Shown one piece after another: positions 1 to 7,674 of a stretch of DNA of 64,000 nucleotides (the stretch's first letter is position 1; each line of letters opens with the position of its first letter). Where the stretch lies: contig NZ_BNED01000005.1 in the NCBI RefSeq assembly GCF_016755875.1, positions 7,577,501-7,641,500 on the forward strand, written 5' to 3'. The position numbers were made by a program, and so were the translations under genes. Source of the DNA: Streptomyces spororaveus (GTDB lineage: Bacteria > Actinomycetota > Actinomycetes > Streptomycetales > Streptomycetaceae). The notes beneath the pieces were generated by a model that made no database searches, was not told the origin of the DNA, and saw nothing but the letters and a program-made list of their open reading frames with translations.

Positions 1-93
1 CTGGGTCTTGGTCTGGCGTACGGACTCCACGAGTACGTGGAATGCGCCGCCCGGGACCTTCTGGGTGGATGTCGACCGATCGGCTGGGTGTAA
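1..93 (+). CDS. possible 3' end of an unidentified gene
   Basis: Reading from base 1 in frame 1 gives 30 codons and a TAA stop at 91-93. The peptide begins LGLGLAYGLHEYVE and ends IGWV. It is open from the window edge and has an amphipathic, natural-looking composition, but it is too short to assign to a family. The other two plus frames give less protein-like text. It could be chance, because short open stretches are common in DNA this GC-rich. Confidence 0.25.
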   Translation: MGLGLAYGLHEYVECAARDLLGGCRPIGWV

Positions 94-1012
94 GCAGGCT
101 GAGCCCGGGTCTGCTTCACCTGTCCCTCCAGGCCCGGCATGCCGGGTGGTTCCGCAGACCCCCCTCCTGATCGTGACCGGCTTCCTGCGAGCTGCCGGAA
201 GGCGAGGAGCCAGGCGGCGGGGAGGCCGACGGCCCCAGCGGATCGGATACCGCCGGATACCGCCGGACAGGCCCCGCGTCGGTAGGACTCAGCCTTTGAG
301 CCTGAAGGTGAAATCGCCCGAGCGCCAGCCGTTCAGGCGGACCGTCGACACGAGGTTCCCCTCGGTGAGCAGCCTGCCGACTCGGCTGGCGCACAGCCGA
401 AACCTTCGATGATCAGTCGCACCGGCCGCACAGGTATTCGCGCGGCAAGGAGGAGCGAGGGTTGGCCACGCCCGGCACGGGGGCCCACCGGCCGCGGTGC
501 GCCCGGTGCGACGGCGGACCGTACGGCGACTGCCACGCCGGACGGTCGCTTCGACCCGGGACACCCAGGTCGCGGCGCCGTAGGACCGGCACGTGGAGCA
601 GTTCGAAGGCCAGTCCGGCGGCCGGTCCGGAAGCGTTGGCGGGCAGCAGGTCGTGGTTGGCGTCGACGCGCGATGTGCCGTGCCGGAAGCGCCCGGAAGG
701 GCACCCGTGGCAACGGCGGAGAACGATCGGCAGGCAGGTGGGAACGACCACCCAGGTTCTGGACATGGAGATACACCGGTTCCAGTGAGAAGACCGCAGC
801 GAAAAGGGGCACGGCGCACAGGTGCGACGCGCGACGGTTCAGCGCTCGGGGAGTCTCACTTGGTGTACAACGGCATGTCCTTGCCTGGGGCGACTGCGGG
901 TGCGAGCACGGTAACGGACCATGGGAGCACGGTTCCACTGGTATTCGGGCGGCCGGCGACGGCCGACGGCGTGCCCAGAACAGTGCCGACCACCGACCTC
1001 GGCCACAACCGT
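94..1012. other. 919-bp stretch without a recognisable gene
   Basis: Both strands are open over long spans, as expected for this base composition, but no frame gives a recognisable domain, a consistent third-position bias or a start with a ribosome-binding site. Two minus-strand tails look somewhat protein-like: one ends at 289 (ending GDFTFRLKG) and one ends at 856 (ending PGKDMPLYTK). Neither has a credible upstream part in the same frame. I read this as an intergenic or decayed region. No tRNA, repeat or terminator of note was seen. Confidence 0.45.
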
Positions 1013-1438
1013 CTAGCCGGTCCGGCGTCCGGGGGAGGGGAGCGCGACGAGTTCGACCTCGAAGCCGTCGTCGTTCTCCAGGTAGGCGGCATGGTGCTGG
1101 GGGCCGCCGGCGTGCGGATGCCGGTCCGGGAACATCAGGTGCCAGCCGTGGCGGGTCGACTCCTCGGCCAGGCGCTCGACCGCGGCCGCGTCCTCGACGT
1201 GGAAGGCCAGGTGGTTCAGCCCCGGCCGACAGCGGTCGTGCCGGTCGGCGGTGAGGGCCGGGGAGCGTTCGACGACCAGGTACGTCGGCCCCAGCCGCCA
1301 GCTGCGGCCGTCCGCCCAGTTCTGGTAGGGGGTGTGACCCAGGGCCTCCAGGAGCCAGCCGAGCGAGGTGATCGCGCGGTCGAGGTCCGGCACCCACAGT
1401 TCGATGTGGTGCAGCGTGCCGCTGACCGGCCGGCTCAC
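1013..1438 (-). CDS. VOC family protein (glyoxalase/bleomycin-resistance fold)
   Basis: A 141-residue protein of the vicinal oxygen chelate superfamily, a cytoplasmic metal-dependent fold used by glyoxalases, dioxygenases and antibiotic-binding proteins. The N-terminal half begins SGTLHHIELWVPDLDRAI, the usual first beta-alpha-beta unit with a metal-ligand His. The second unit carries LNHLAFHVED and a late Glu in GFEVELVA. The GTG start overlaps the TGA stop of the upstream mepB-like gene as GTGA (1435-1438), so the two are probably translated as a coupled pair. An upstream in-frame Met would read into the mepB-like gene and was not used. The substrate cannot be inferred. Confidence 0.82.
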   Translation of the reverse strand: MSRPVSGTLHHIELWVPDLDRAITSLGWLLEALGHTPYQNWADGRSWRLGPTYLVVERSPALTADRHDRCRPGLNHLAFHVEDAAAVERLAEESTRHGWHLMFPDRHPHAGGPQHHAAYLENDDGFEVELVALPSPGRRTG

Positions 1439-1998
1439 GTGTACAGCTCCCGGGCGCGGTTCAGGTCGACCGGCCCGTCCTGAGTCACGGGCAGGGGCAG
1501 GAAGTGGTCCAGCTGCCACGCCTGCGCACGGTCGGCCTGGCGGTTGGTGGTGGTCACCCAGGGCGGGTAGACGCGGAAGGCGCGCTTCCCGCCGGAGCCG
1601 TCCGTCGATACGACGCCGTGCCGGCGCAGCGCGTCCAGGGGGAGGACGAACTGGCCGAAGTGGTGATCCTGGCGGCTACTGATGACGAAGAGCTCCACCG
1701 GGTCCGTGCTGTCGAACGGCTGGATGGGGCCGGCCGGGGAGCGCTTCCAGACGGTGACGAACTGGCCGACCTTCGTGGGGGTCGTCTTCGCCACGCGGAA
1801 CCGGACCTCGCGGCCGTCCAGGGTGAAGGAGTGGGCGGCGTAGTCGGCGCCCTCGGCCTCGGGCACCGGCAGCGAGCAGGTGAAACCGCAGGGGTCGTAG
1901 ACGAGTGCCTTCGCCGCGGCCAGGGCCGCGTGGGTCGTGGCGGTGTCCGGCCACGGCCGGGGGAGGGAAGGGGAGAAGGACTCGCGGCGCGTCGTCAT
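1435..1998 (-). CDS. MepB family protein
   Basis: A 187-residue soluble protein matching the MepB family, named after the third gene of the staphylococcal mepRAB efflux operon; its biochemical function is unknown. Family-typical stretches are KTTPTKVGQFVTVWKR in the middle, DPVELFVISS, and HFGQFVLPLDALRRHGV followed by GKRAFRVYPPW. The length is normal for the family and there is no signal peptide or membrane segment. It is the first gene of a two-gene minus-strand unit with the VOC protein, overlapping it by 4 bp. The promoter must lie in the short divergent region towards the GH15 gene, which carries a 28-bp duplication. No MepA-type efflux pump is nearby. Confidence 0.85.
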   Translation of the reverse strand: MTTRRESFSPSLPRPWPDTATTHAALAAAKALVYDPCGFTCSLPVPEAEGADYAAHSFTLDGREVRFRVAKTTPTKVGQFVTVWKRSPAGPIQPFDSTDPVELFVISSRQDHHFGQFVLPLDALRRHGVVSTDGSGGKRAFRVYPPWVTTTNRQADRAQAWQLDHFLPLPVTQDGPVDLNRARELYT

Positions 1999-2016
1999 GC
2001 GTTCACCCTGTCACGC

Positions 2017-2067
2017 CCCGGACCGGACCCGCGGCCCGGCCCGGCCCGGACCGGACCCGCGGCCCGG
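2017..2067. repeat. 28-bp-period direct duplication in a divergent promoter region
   Basis: A 23-bp sequence beginning CCCGGACCGGACCC occurs identically at 2017-2039 and 2045-2067. It lies between the divergent mepB-like gene (start 1998) and the GH15 gene (start 2189). It may be a slippage duplication of GC-rich DNA or a duplicated binding site. Confidence 0.6.
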
Positions 2068-2188
2068 AGTCCGCATGGCGATCACCGGCGCGGGACCCGA
2101 GAATGAGAGCCGGCCCGGGCCACGCCGGGCCGGGCCGAAGCCACGGTCCTCGCGGCCCGAGGGCCGCCCCGCGCACCGCGGAGAGCCG

Positions 2189-4048
2189 ATGCGTCCCTAT
2201 CCGCCCATCGCCGAGCACGGTCTGATCGGGGACCTGCAGACGTGTGCGCTGGTCTCCTCCGAGGGCGTGCTGAACTGGTTCTGCTCGCCCCGCTTCGACT
2301 CGCCCAGTGTCTTCGCCGGGCTCCTCGACCACGACCGCGGTGGATACTTCGCCATCACCGCGGACACCCCCGCGCCCGACACCGAGGGCGCCGATGTCGT
2401 CACCCGTCAGCTCTACCTCGCCGACACGGCCGTCCTGATCACCCGGTTCCTCACGCGCGAGGGCGTGGGGGAGGTGGTCGACTTCATGCCCGTCCACGAT
2501 CCGCACACCCGCACCGACCGGCACCGGGTGGTACGGGTGCTGCGCGTCGTACGGGGTTCCGTGCGCTTCGCCCTGGAGTGCCGGCCCCGCTTCGACTACG
2601 GGCGGGCACCCCACGACCTCGTCCTGGACGGCGCCGCCGCGCGCTTCGAGGCCCCGGGCACCACCGCCCACCTGCAGGCCGTCGGCGGCCTCGCCCTGGA
2701 GGCCGACGGGAGCGACGTACGGGCCACGACGACCCTGTCGGCCGGTGAGCGCGCGGCCGTCGTCCTGACGGTCTGTGACGAGGGCGGCGAGCCGCCACGG
2801 CCGCCGACCCCCGACGACCTGGTGGAGGAGTTCGCCGCCGTGCGCCGCTACGGGCACGACTGGATCGGGCACTGCACCTACCGGGGCCGCTGGCAGCAGA
2901 TCGTCAACCGCTCCGCGATCACCCTCAAGCTCATGACCTACGCGCCCACCGGCGCGCCGATCGCCGCCGCGACCATGGGCCTGCCCGAGGGCGAGGGCGG
3001 CGAGCGCAACTGGGACTACCGCTACACCTGGGTCCGCGACGCCTCCCTGGCCGTGCGCGCCATGCGCGACCTCGGCTTCACGCAAGAGGCGGACGCTTTC
3101 CGCGGCTGGCTCCAGAGGCGGCTGACGGACGGCGGAGCCCCCAACGGCGAACCGCTGCAGATCATGTACCGCGTCGACGGGGACCCGTACCTGTCCGAGG
3201 AGATCCTCGGCCACCTGGCCGGGTGGCGCGGCTCGGCCCCGGTGCGCGCGGGCAACGGCGCCGCCGGACAACTGCAGTTGGACATCTACGGCGAGGCCGT
3301 CTACGCCCTGGTCCAGACGGGCCACTCCGCCGAATCGGCCGGCTACGACGGCTGGCGGCACTTCTCCGGCATCCTGGACTGGCTCTGCGACAGCTGGGAC
3401 CGCCCCGACGAGGGCATCTGGGAGACCAGGGGCGGACAGAAGGACTTCACCTACAGCCGCGTCATGTGCTGGGTCGCCCTGGACCGCGGCATCCGCCAGG
3501 CCACCGCCCTCGCCCGCCCGGCGGACATCCCCCGCTGGACCGCCGCCCGGGACGCCATCCTGCGGCAGATCATGACCCGCGGCTGGAGCGAGGAGCGCCG
3601 GGCCTTCGTCCAGCACTACGGAACCACCGTCCTGGACGCCTCCCTGCTGATGATGCCGCTGGTCGGCTTCATCACCCCGAAGGACCCCCGCTGGCTGTCC
3701 ACCCTGGAGGCGATGGAAGGCGAGCTCGTCTCCGACAGCCTCGTCTACCGCTACGACCCCGCCGCCTCACCCGACGGCCTCCAGGGCTCGGAGGGCACGT
3801 TCTCCCTCTGCACGTTCCTGTACGTCTACGCCCTCGCCCGGGCCGGTCAGGTCGAACAGGCCCACTACGCCTTCGACAAGATGCTCACCTACGCGAACCA
3901 CGTGGGCCTGTTCGCCGAGGAGATCGGGCCCACGGGCGAGCAGCTGGGCAACTTCCCGCAGGCCTTCACCCACCTCGCCCTCATCGTCGCGGCCCTCGCC
4001 CTCGACACGGAGCTCGACGCGGGAGACGCGGGCCGGGGCAAGGCCTGA
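2189..4048 (+). CDS. glycoside hydrolase family 15 protein (trehalase/glucoamylase type)
   Basis: A 619-residue cytoplasmic inverting glycosidase of GH15. The first roughly 230 residues form the trehalase-like N-terminal beta-sandwich (motif IAEHGLIGDLQTCALVS, then WFCSPRFDSPSVFAGLLD). The (alpha/alpha)6 catalytic domain follows. Its signature ERNWDYRYTWVRDASL lies near residues 270-285, and the second conserved acidic region EEIGP..GEQLGNFPQAFTHL lies near 576-595. There is no secretion signal, which fits intracellular alpha,alpha-trehalose or maltooligosaccharide turnover rather than starch digestion; actinobacterial members of this subfamily are often trehalases. The ATG at 2189 has GGAGAG just upstream; an in-frame ATG at 2075 would add a Pro/Arg-rich tail with no family match. 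The gene converges on the TOBE gene 30 bp downstream. Confidence 0.9.
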   Translation: MRPYPPIAEHGLIGDLQTCALVSSEGVLNWFCSPRFDSPSVFAGLLDHDRGGYFAITADTPAPDTEGADVVTRQLYLADTAVLITRFLTREGVGEVVDFMPVHDPHTRTDRHRVVRVLRVVRGSVRFALECRPRFDYGRAPHDLVLDGAAARFEAPGTTAHLQAVGGLALEADGSDVRATTTLSAGERAAVVLTVCDEGGEPPRPPTPDDLVEEFAAVRRYGHDWIGHCTYRGRWQQIVNRSAITLKLMTYAPTGAPIAAATMGLPEGEGGERNWDYRYTWVRDASLAVRAMRDLGFTQEADAFRGWLQRRLTDGGAPNGEPLQIMYRVDGDPYLSEEILGHLAGWRGSAPVRAGNGAAGQLQLDIYGEAVYALVQTGHSAESAGYDGWRHFSGILDWLCDSWDRPDEGIWETRGGQKDFTYSRVMCWVALDRGIRQATALARPADIPRWTAARDAILRQIMTRGWSEERRAFVQHYGTTVLDASLLMMPLVGFITPKDPRWLSTLEAMEGELVSDSLVYRYDPAASPDGLQGSEGTFSLCTFLYVYALARAGQVEQAHYAFDKMLTYANHVGLFAEEIGPTGEQLGNFPQAFTHLALIVAALALDTELDAGDAGRGKA

Positions 4049-4077
4049 GCGCCACGCCGGGGCCGGGGCCCGATCGG

Positions 4078-4470
4078 TCAGTCGAGGTCGATGTGGACGC
4101 TGGTGGACTTCACGCGGGCGACCGCCTGCACACCGACCGCGAGCCCGAGCTCCTCGACGGCCTCACGGGTCAGCAGGGAGACCACGCGGTGCGGTCCGGC
4201 CTGGATCTCGACCTGGGCGGCGACCTCGCCCAGCGTCACCGCCGTCACGATCCCGGGCAGCGCGTTGCGCGCCGAGGTGGCGGACTCGCCGTCACCCTCG
4301 GCCGCCTCCTGGGCGAGCGCCACGCAGAAGGCGGCCAGGTGCACGCCCTCGACCATCCGCTTGTTGCCCTCCCGCAGGGTGGGGAAGCGGCCCGCGTCCG
4401 CCCAGCGGCGGGCGGTGTCGGTACTGACGCGGAGGAGTTGGGCGGCCTCGCCGATCGTGTAGAGCTGCAC
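4078..4470 (-). CDS. HTH and TOBE (Mop-like) domain regulatory protein
   Basis: A 130-residue protein. Residues 1-55 are a MerR/excisionase-type helix-turn-helix (YTIGEAAQLLRVSTDTARRW, then GRFPTLREGNKR). Residues 65-130 are a TOBE/Mop-type oxyanion-binding domain (NALPGIVTAVTLGEVAAQVE, SLLTREAVEELGL, ending SVHIDLD). The combination is that of small molybdate- or tungstate-sensing regulators and storage proteins. No modABC transporter or molybdopterin synthesis gene adjoins it. The nearest molybdoenzyme in the window is about 44 kb away (48469), so any link is speculative. It is divergent from the MpaB-family gene, with 160 bp between the starts. Confidence 0.82.
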   Translation of the reverse strand: MQLYTIGEAAQLLRVSTDTARRWADAGRFPTLREGNKRMVEGVHLAAFCVALAQEAAEGDGESATSARNALPGIVTAVTLGEVAAQVEIQAGPHRVVSLLTREAVEELGLAVGVQAVARVKSTSVHIDLD

Positions 4471-4630
4471 CCCGCAACTCTATGCCGCCTGCGCCCCCGG
4501 GGGGTGTCCGGCGGATCACGGCCGGGCTCGGCCCGCCCGGCGCACCGACCCCGATCCGCCGACGGCCGCCGGCCGCCGCCCCGGATCGGTAGGCTGGAGA
4601 CGCCGGGCGCCTGCGACGGGGAGGTACGGG

Positions 4631-5536
4631 ATGGGGACCACCGCGACCGGATCGCGTCCCGGCGCCGACCCGGGGCTGTACGGCCCGTCGTCCGTCACCT
4701 GGCAGTGCCACGGCGACCCGATGATGTGGATCGCCGGGCTCCGCGCGCTCTACCTCCAGGCCCTCCATCCGCGCGCCGTCCGCGGAGTCATGGAGAACTC
4801 CGACTTCCGGCGGGACGCCTGGGGACGGCTGCTGCGCACCGCCGACTTCGTCGGCACCCTCACCTACGGCACCACCGAGGCCGCCGAGCGTGCCGGTCTG
4901 CGGGTCCGTACGATCCACCGCAGTCTGTCCGCGACCGATCCGGACACCGGCGAACGCTTCCCCGTCGACGACCCCGAGCTGCTGCTGTGGATCCACTGCG
5001 CGCAGATCGACAGCTTCCTGCACGTACTGCGCCGCTCCGGCGTCCCCCTCACCCCCGCCCAGGCCGACCGCTACGTCGACGAGAACCGCGTCAATGCCCG
5101 ACTCGTCGGACTCGACCCGGCCGGGGTCCCCGCCGACACCGCCGGGCTCGCCGCTTACTTCGACCGGATCCGCCCCGGACTCGCCGCCGGCCCCGACGCC
5201 CTCGCCGTGGACGACTTCCTGCGCGGCCCGCCCGTCCCTGCCCCTTTCGTGCGTGGCCGAAACCTGCTGTGGCCGCCCGTCGCCGGTCTGGCGTACGGTT
5301 CCCTCCCGGGCTGGGCGCACCGGCTGTACGGGCGGCCCGCACCGGCACCACGCAGCGTCACCCGGCGCCTGCGCCTCACCGGGCACGTACTGCGCTGCAT
5401 TCCCGCAGGTCTACGCTGGCAACTGCCTCCAGGTCACATCTTGAAAGCGATGCGCCGCATGGGCCCCGGGAGCCGCCCCTCGCCGTACACACTGCGTACA
5501 TCAGCGGCCATACTGGACCGGCCGGGGAGGGCGTAG
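4631..5536 (+). CDS. oxygenase MpaB family protein (DUF2236)
   Basis: A 301-residue protein of the DUF2236/MpaB family, which includes the haem-dependent rubber oxygenase Lcp and fungal MpaB. Conserved features are LQALHPRAVRGVMENSDF around residues 43-60, the GRLLRTADFVGTLTYGT segment, and ELLLWIHCAQIDSFL near residue 118, where the family places its haem-proximal histidine. The ATG at 4631 follows GGGGAGG, so the start is well supported. No signal peptide is evident. The Ser/Thr kinase gene begins 26 bp downstream and may be co-transcribed. The natural substrate is unknown; many actinobacterial paralogues are uncharacterised. Confidence 0.85.
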   Translation: MGTTATGSRPGADPGLYGPSSVTWQCHGDPMMWIAGLRALYLQALHPRAVRGVMENSDFRRDAWGRLLRTADFVGTLTYGTTEAAERAGLRVRTIHRSLSATDPDTGERFPVDDPELLLWIHCAQIDSFLHVLRRSGVPLTPAQADRYVDENRVNARLVGLDPAGVPADTAGLAAYFDRIRPGLAAGPDALAVDDFLRGPPVPAPFVRGRNLLWPPVAGLAYGSLPGWAHRLYGRPAPAPRSVTRRLRLTGHVLRCIPAGLRWQLPPGHILKAMRRMGPGSRPSPYTLRTSAAILDRPGRA

Positions 5537-5562
5537 CACGAAATCGGGGGCGGCTTTAAGAC

Positions 5563-7674
5563 ATGGCGGAGTCCAGACTGATCCAGGGCCGTTACCGGTC
5601 GCTCGATCTGATCGGGCGCGGCGGCATGGGCGAGGTATGGCGCGCCCGGGACGAATCGCTGGGCCGACAGGTCGCCGTGAAGTGCCTCAAGCCGATCGGC
5701 GCCGAGCAGGACGCCCACTTCACCCAGGTGCTCCGCGAGCGGTTCCGGCGCGAGGCGCGCGTGGCCGCGTCCCTCCAGCACCGCGGGGTGACCGTCGTCC
5801 ACGACTTCGGCGACGACAGCGCCGCTGGCGGCCCCCTGTACCTCGTCATGGAGCTCCTCGAAGGCCGCAACCTCAGCCAGCTCCTGGAGGACAACGACGC
5901 GCGCCCGCTCCCCGTGGACGTGGTCGTCGACATCGCCGAGCAGATGGCCGCCGCCCTCGGCTACACCCACGACCAGGGCGTCGTCCACCGCGACCTGAAG
6001 CCCGCCAACATCATGCGGCTCACCGACGGCACCGTGAAGATCTGCGACTTCGGCATCGCCCGCCTCGCCCACGACATCGGCTTCACGGCCAAGCTCACCG
6101 GCGGCGGCATGGCCATGGGCACCCCGCACTACATGTCGCCCGAACAGATCGCGGGCGGCGAGGTCGACCACCGCAGCGACCTCTACTCCTTCGGCTGCGT
6201 CCTGTACGAGATCGCCACCGGCGCCCCGCCCTTCGACCTCGGCGACTCCTGGTCGGTGCTGGTCGGCCACCGCGACAACGCCCCCGTGCCGCTGCGCGAG
6301 CACCGCCCCGAGCTGCCCGGCTACTTCGACGAGGTGGTCCTGGACCTGCTCGCCAAGCGCCCCGAGGACCGGCCGGGCGACGCCCGCCACGTGCACCGCC
6401 GGCTCGTCGAGGCACGGCTCGGACCGGGCGGCCTGCCCGGCGCCCAGGCCCCGCTCCCGGCCTGGGCCCGCGGCATGACCGCCGGACGCAAGGCCGGGAT
6501 CGACGCCCGGCCCGCGAGCGGCGAGTGGGCCGTGCTCACCGGAGCCTGGACGGCCGCGCGCCCCGGCGGCCGACAGCCGGTGCCGCGCCCGCGCGACGAG
6601 TACCCCCCGGTCCACCCCGGCACCACCACCATCATCCGTCCCGCGCCCGACGAGGACCCGCGGCTCACCGCCGCGTACGGATTCCCGCGCCCCGCCGGCC
6701 CGCGGGGCAGCGGTCCCGACGCGCTCGCCGCCGGACACGCGCGCGCGTACGCCCTCAGCCGCACGGGCCGGCCCGAGGAGGCGCTCGCCGGGTACACCGC
6801 CGTGGCCGAGGGGCGCACGCGGGTGCTCGGCGCGGACCACGCCGACACCCTCGCGGCGCGCCAGGAGACGGCGTACGAACTGGGCCGGCTCGGGCGCCAC
6901 CGGGAGGCCTACGACGTCTACCGCGCCGTACTCGCCGCCCGCGAGCGGACCATGGGCCCGCTCCACCCCGACACCCTGCGCTGCCGGCACAACCTGGCCT
7001 GCGCGCTGGGCGCGCTGGGCCGGTTCGCGGAGGCCCACACGACCGCCGCCCAGGTCGCCGCCGACCGGGCGGCCGTCCTGGGGGCCGAGCACGCGGACAC
7101 CCTGCTCACCCGCTACGAGGCGGCGTACGCCCTCGGCCGCCTGGAGCGCTGGCAGGAGGCCCTGGTCGCCTTCCACGAGGTCGCCCTCGTACGCGAACGG
7201 GTGCTGGGCCGCGACCACCCCGACACCCTGGCCGCCCGCTACGAGGTCGGCATCGCGCTCGGCCGCACCGGCAACAGCGCCCAGGCCCTCGACCTGTTCC
7301 GGGCCCTGGTCCGCGACCGCACCCGCGCCTACGGGGTCACCGACCCCGAGACGCTCCGCGCCCGGCACGTCCTCGGGGTCAACCTGGGCCGTCTGGAACG
7401 CTGGGCGGAAGCGGTGGCCGAGGCCCGCCAGGTCGGCGCCCTGCGCGCCGAGGTGCTCGGGCCCGAGCATCCGGACACCCTGGTCAGCCGCCGGGAACTG
7501 GCCGGAGGGCTCGGCCGGCTGGGCCGGTGGGACGAGGCCCTGCCCATCTACCGGGACCTCTCCGGAATCCGCGAACGGTCCCTCGGCGACGAACATCCCG
7601 ACACGGTCCTGGCCCACGCCGACGAGGCCCACTGTCTGGAGCGGCTCGGCCAGGTGTGCTACCAAGAGCCATGA
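5563..7674 (+). CDS. serine/threonine protein kinase with C-terminal TPR repeats
   Basis: A 703-residue soluble Hanks-type kinase. The catalytic domain spans about residues 11-275: glycine loop GRGGMG at 18-23, ATP-binding Lys40 in VAVKCLK, catalytic HRDLKPAN from residue 142, and DFG at 162-164. A Pro/Arg-rich linker follows. Residues 385-700 are about seven TPR units of the kinesin-light-chain/NB-ARC type, each marked by HPDTL or HADTL and LGRLGR-like helices. There is no transmembrane segment and no PASTA domain, unlike PknB, so signals probably arrive through proteins bound to the TPRs. The TGA stop overlaps the next gene's ATG as ATGA. That coupling suggests the FAD oxidoreductase is made in proportion to the kinase. 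Confidence 0.93.
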   Translation: MAESRLIQGRYRSLDLIGRGGMGEVWRARDESLGRQVAVKCLKPIGAEQDAHFTQVLRERFRREARVAASLQHRGVTVVHDFGDDSAAGGPLYLVMELLEGRNLSQLLEDNDARPLPVDVVVDIAEQMAAALGYTHDQGVVHRDLKPANIMRLTDGTVKICDFGIARLAHDIGFTAKLTGGGMAMGTPHYMSPEQIAGGEVDHRSDLYSFGCVLYEIATGAPPFDLGDSWSVLVGHRDNAPVPLREHRPELPGYFDEVVLDLLAKRPEDRPGDARHVHRRLVEARLGPGGLPGAQAPLPAWARGMTAGRKAGIDARPASGEWAVLTGAWTAARPGGRQPVPRPRDEYPPVHPGTTTIIRPAPDEDPRLTAAYGFPRPAGPRGSGPDALAAGHARAYALSRTGRPEEALAGYTAVAEGRTRVLGADHADTLAARQETAYELGRLGRHREAYDVYRAVLAARERTMGPLHPDTLRCRHNLACALGALGRFAEAHTTAAQVAADRAAVLGAEHADTLLTRYEAAYALGRLERWQEALVAFHEVALVRERVLGRDHPDTLAARYEVGIALGRTGNSAQALDLFRALVRDRTRAYGVTDPETLRARHVLGVNLGRLERWAEAVAEARQVGALRAEVLGPEHPDTLVSRRELAGGLGRLGRWDEALPIYRDLSGIRERSLGDEHPDTVLAHADEAHCLERLGQVCYQEP

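Noticed and set aside
3223..5559. A 778-codon plus-strand open frame
   Set aside because: It is Arg/Pro/Gly-rich, runs across the true GH15 and MpaB genes in another frame, and matches nothing. Such long shadow frames are expected in very GC-rich DNA.
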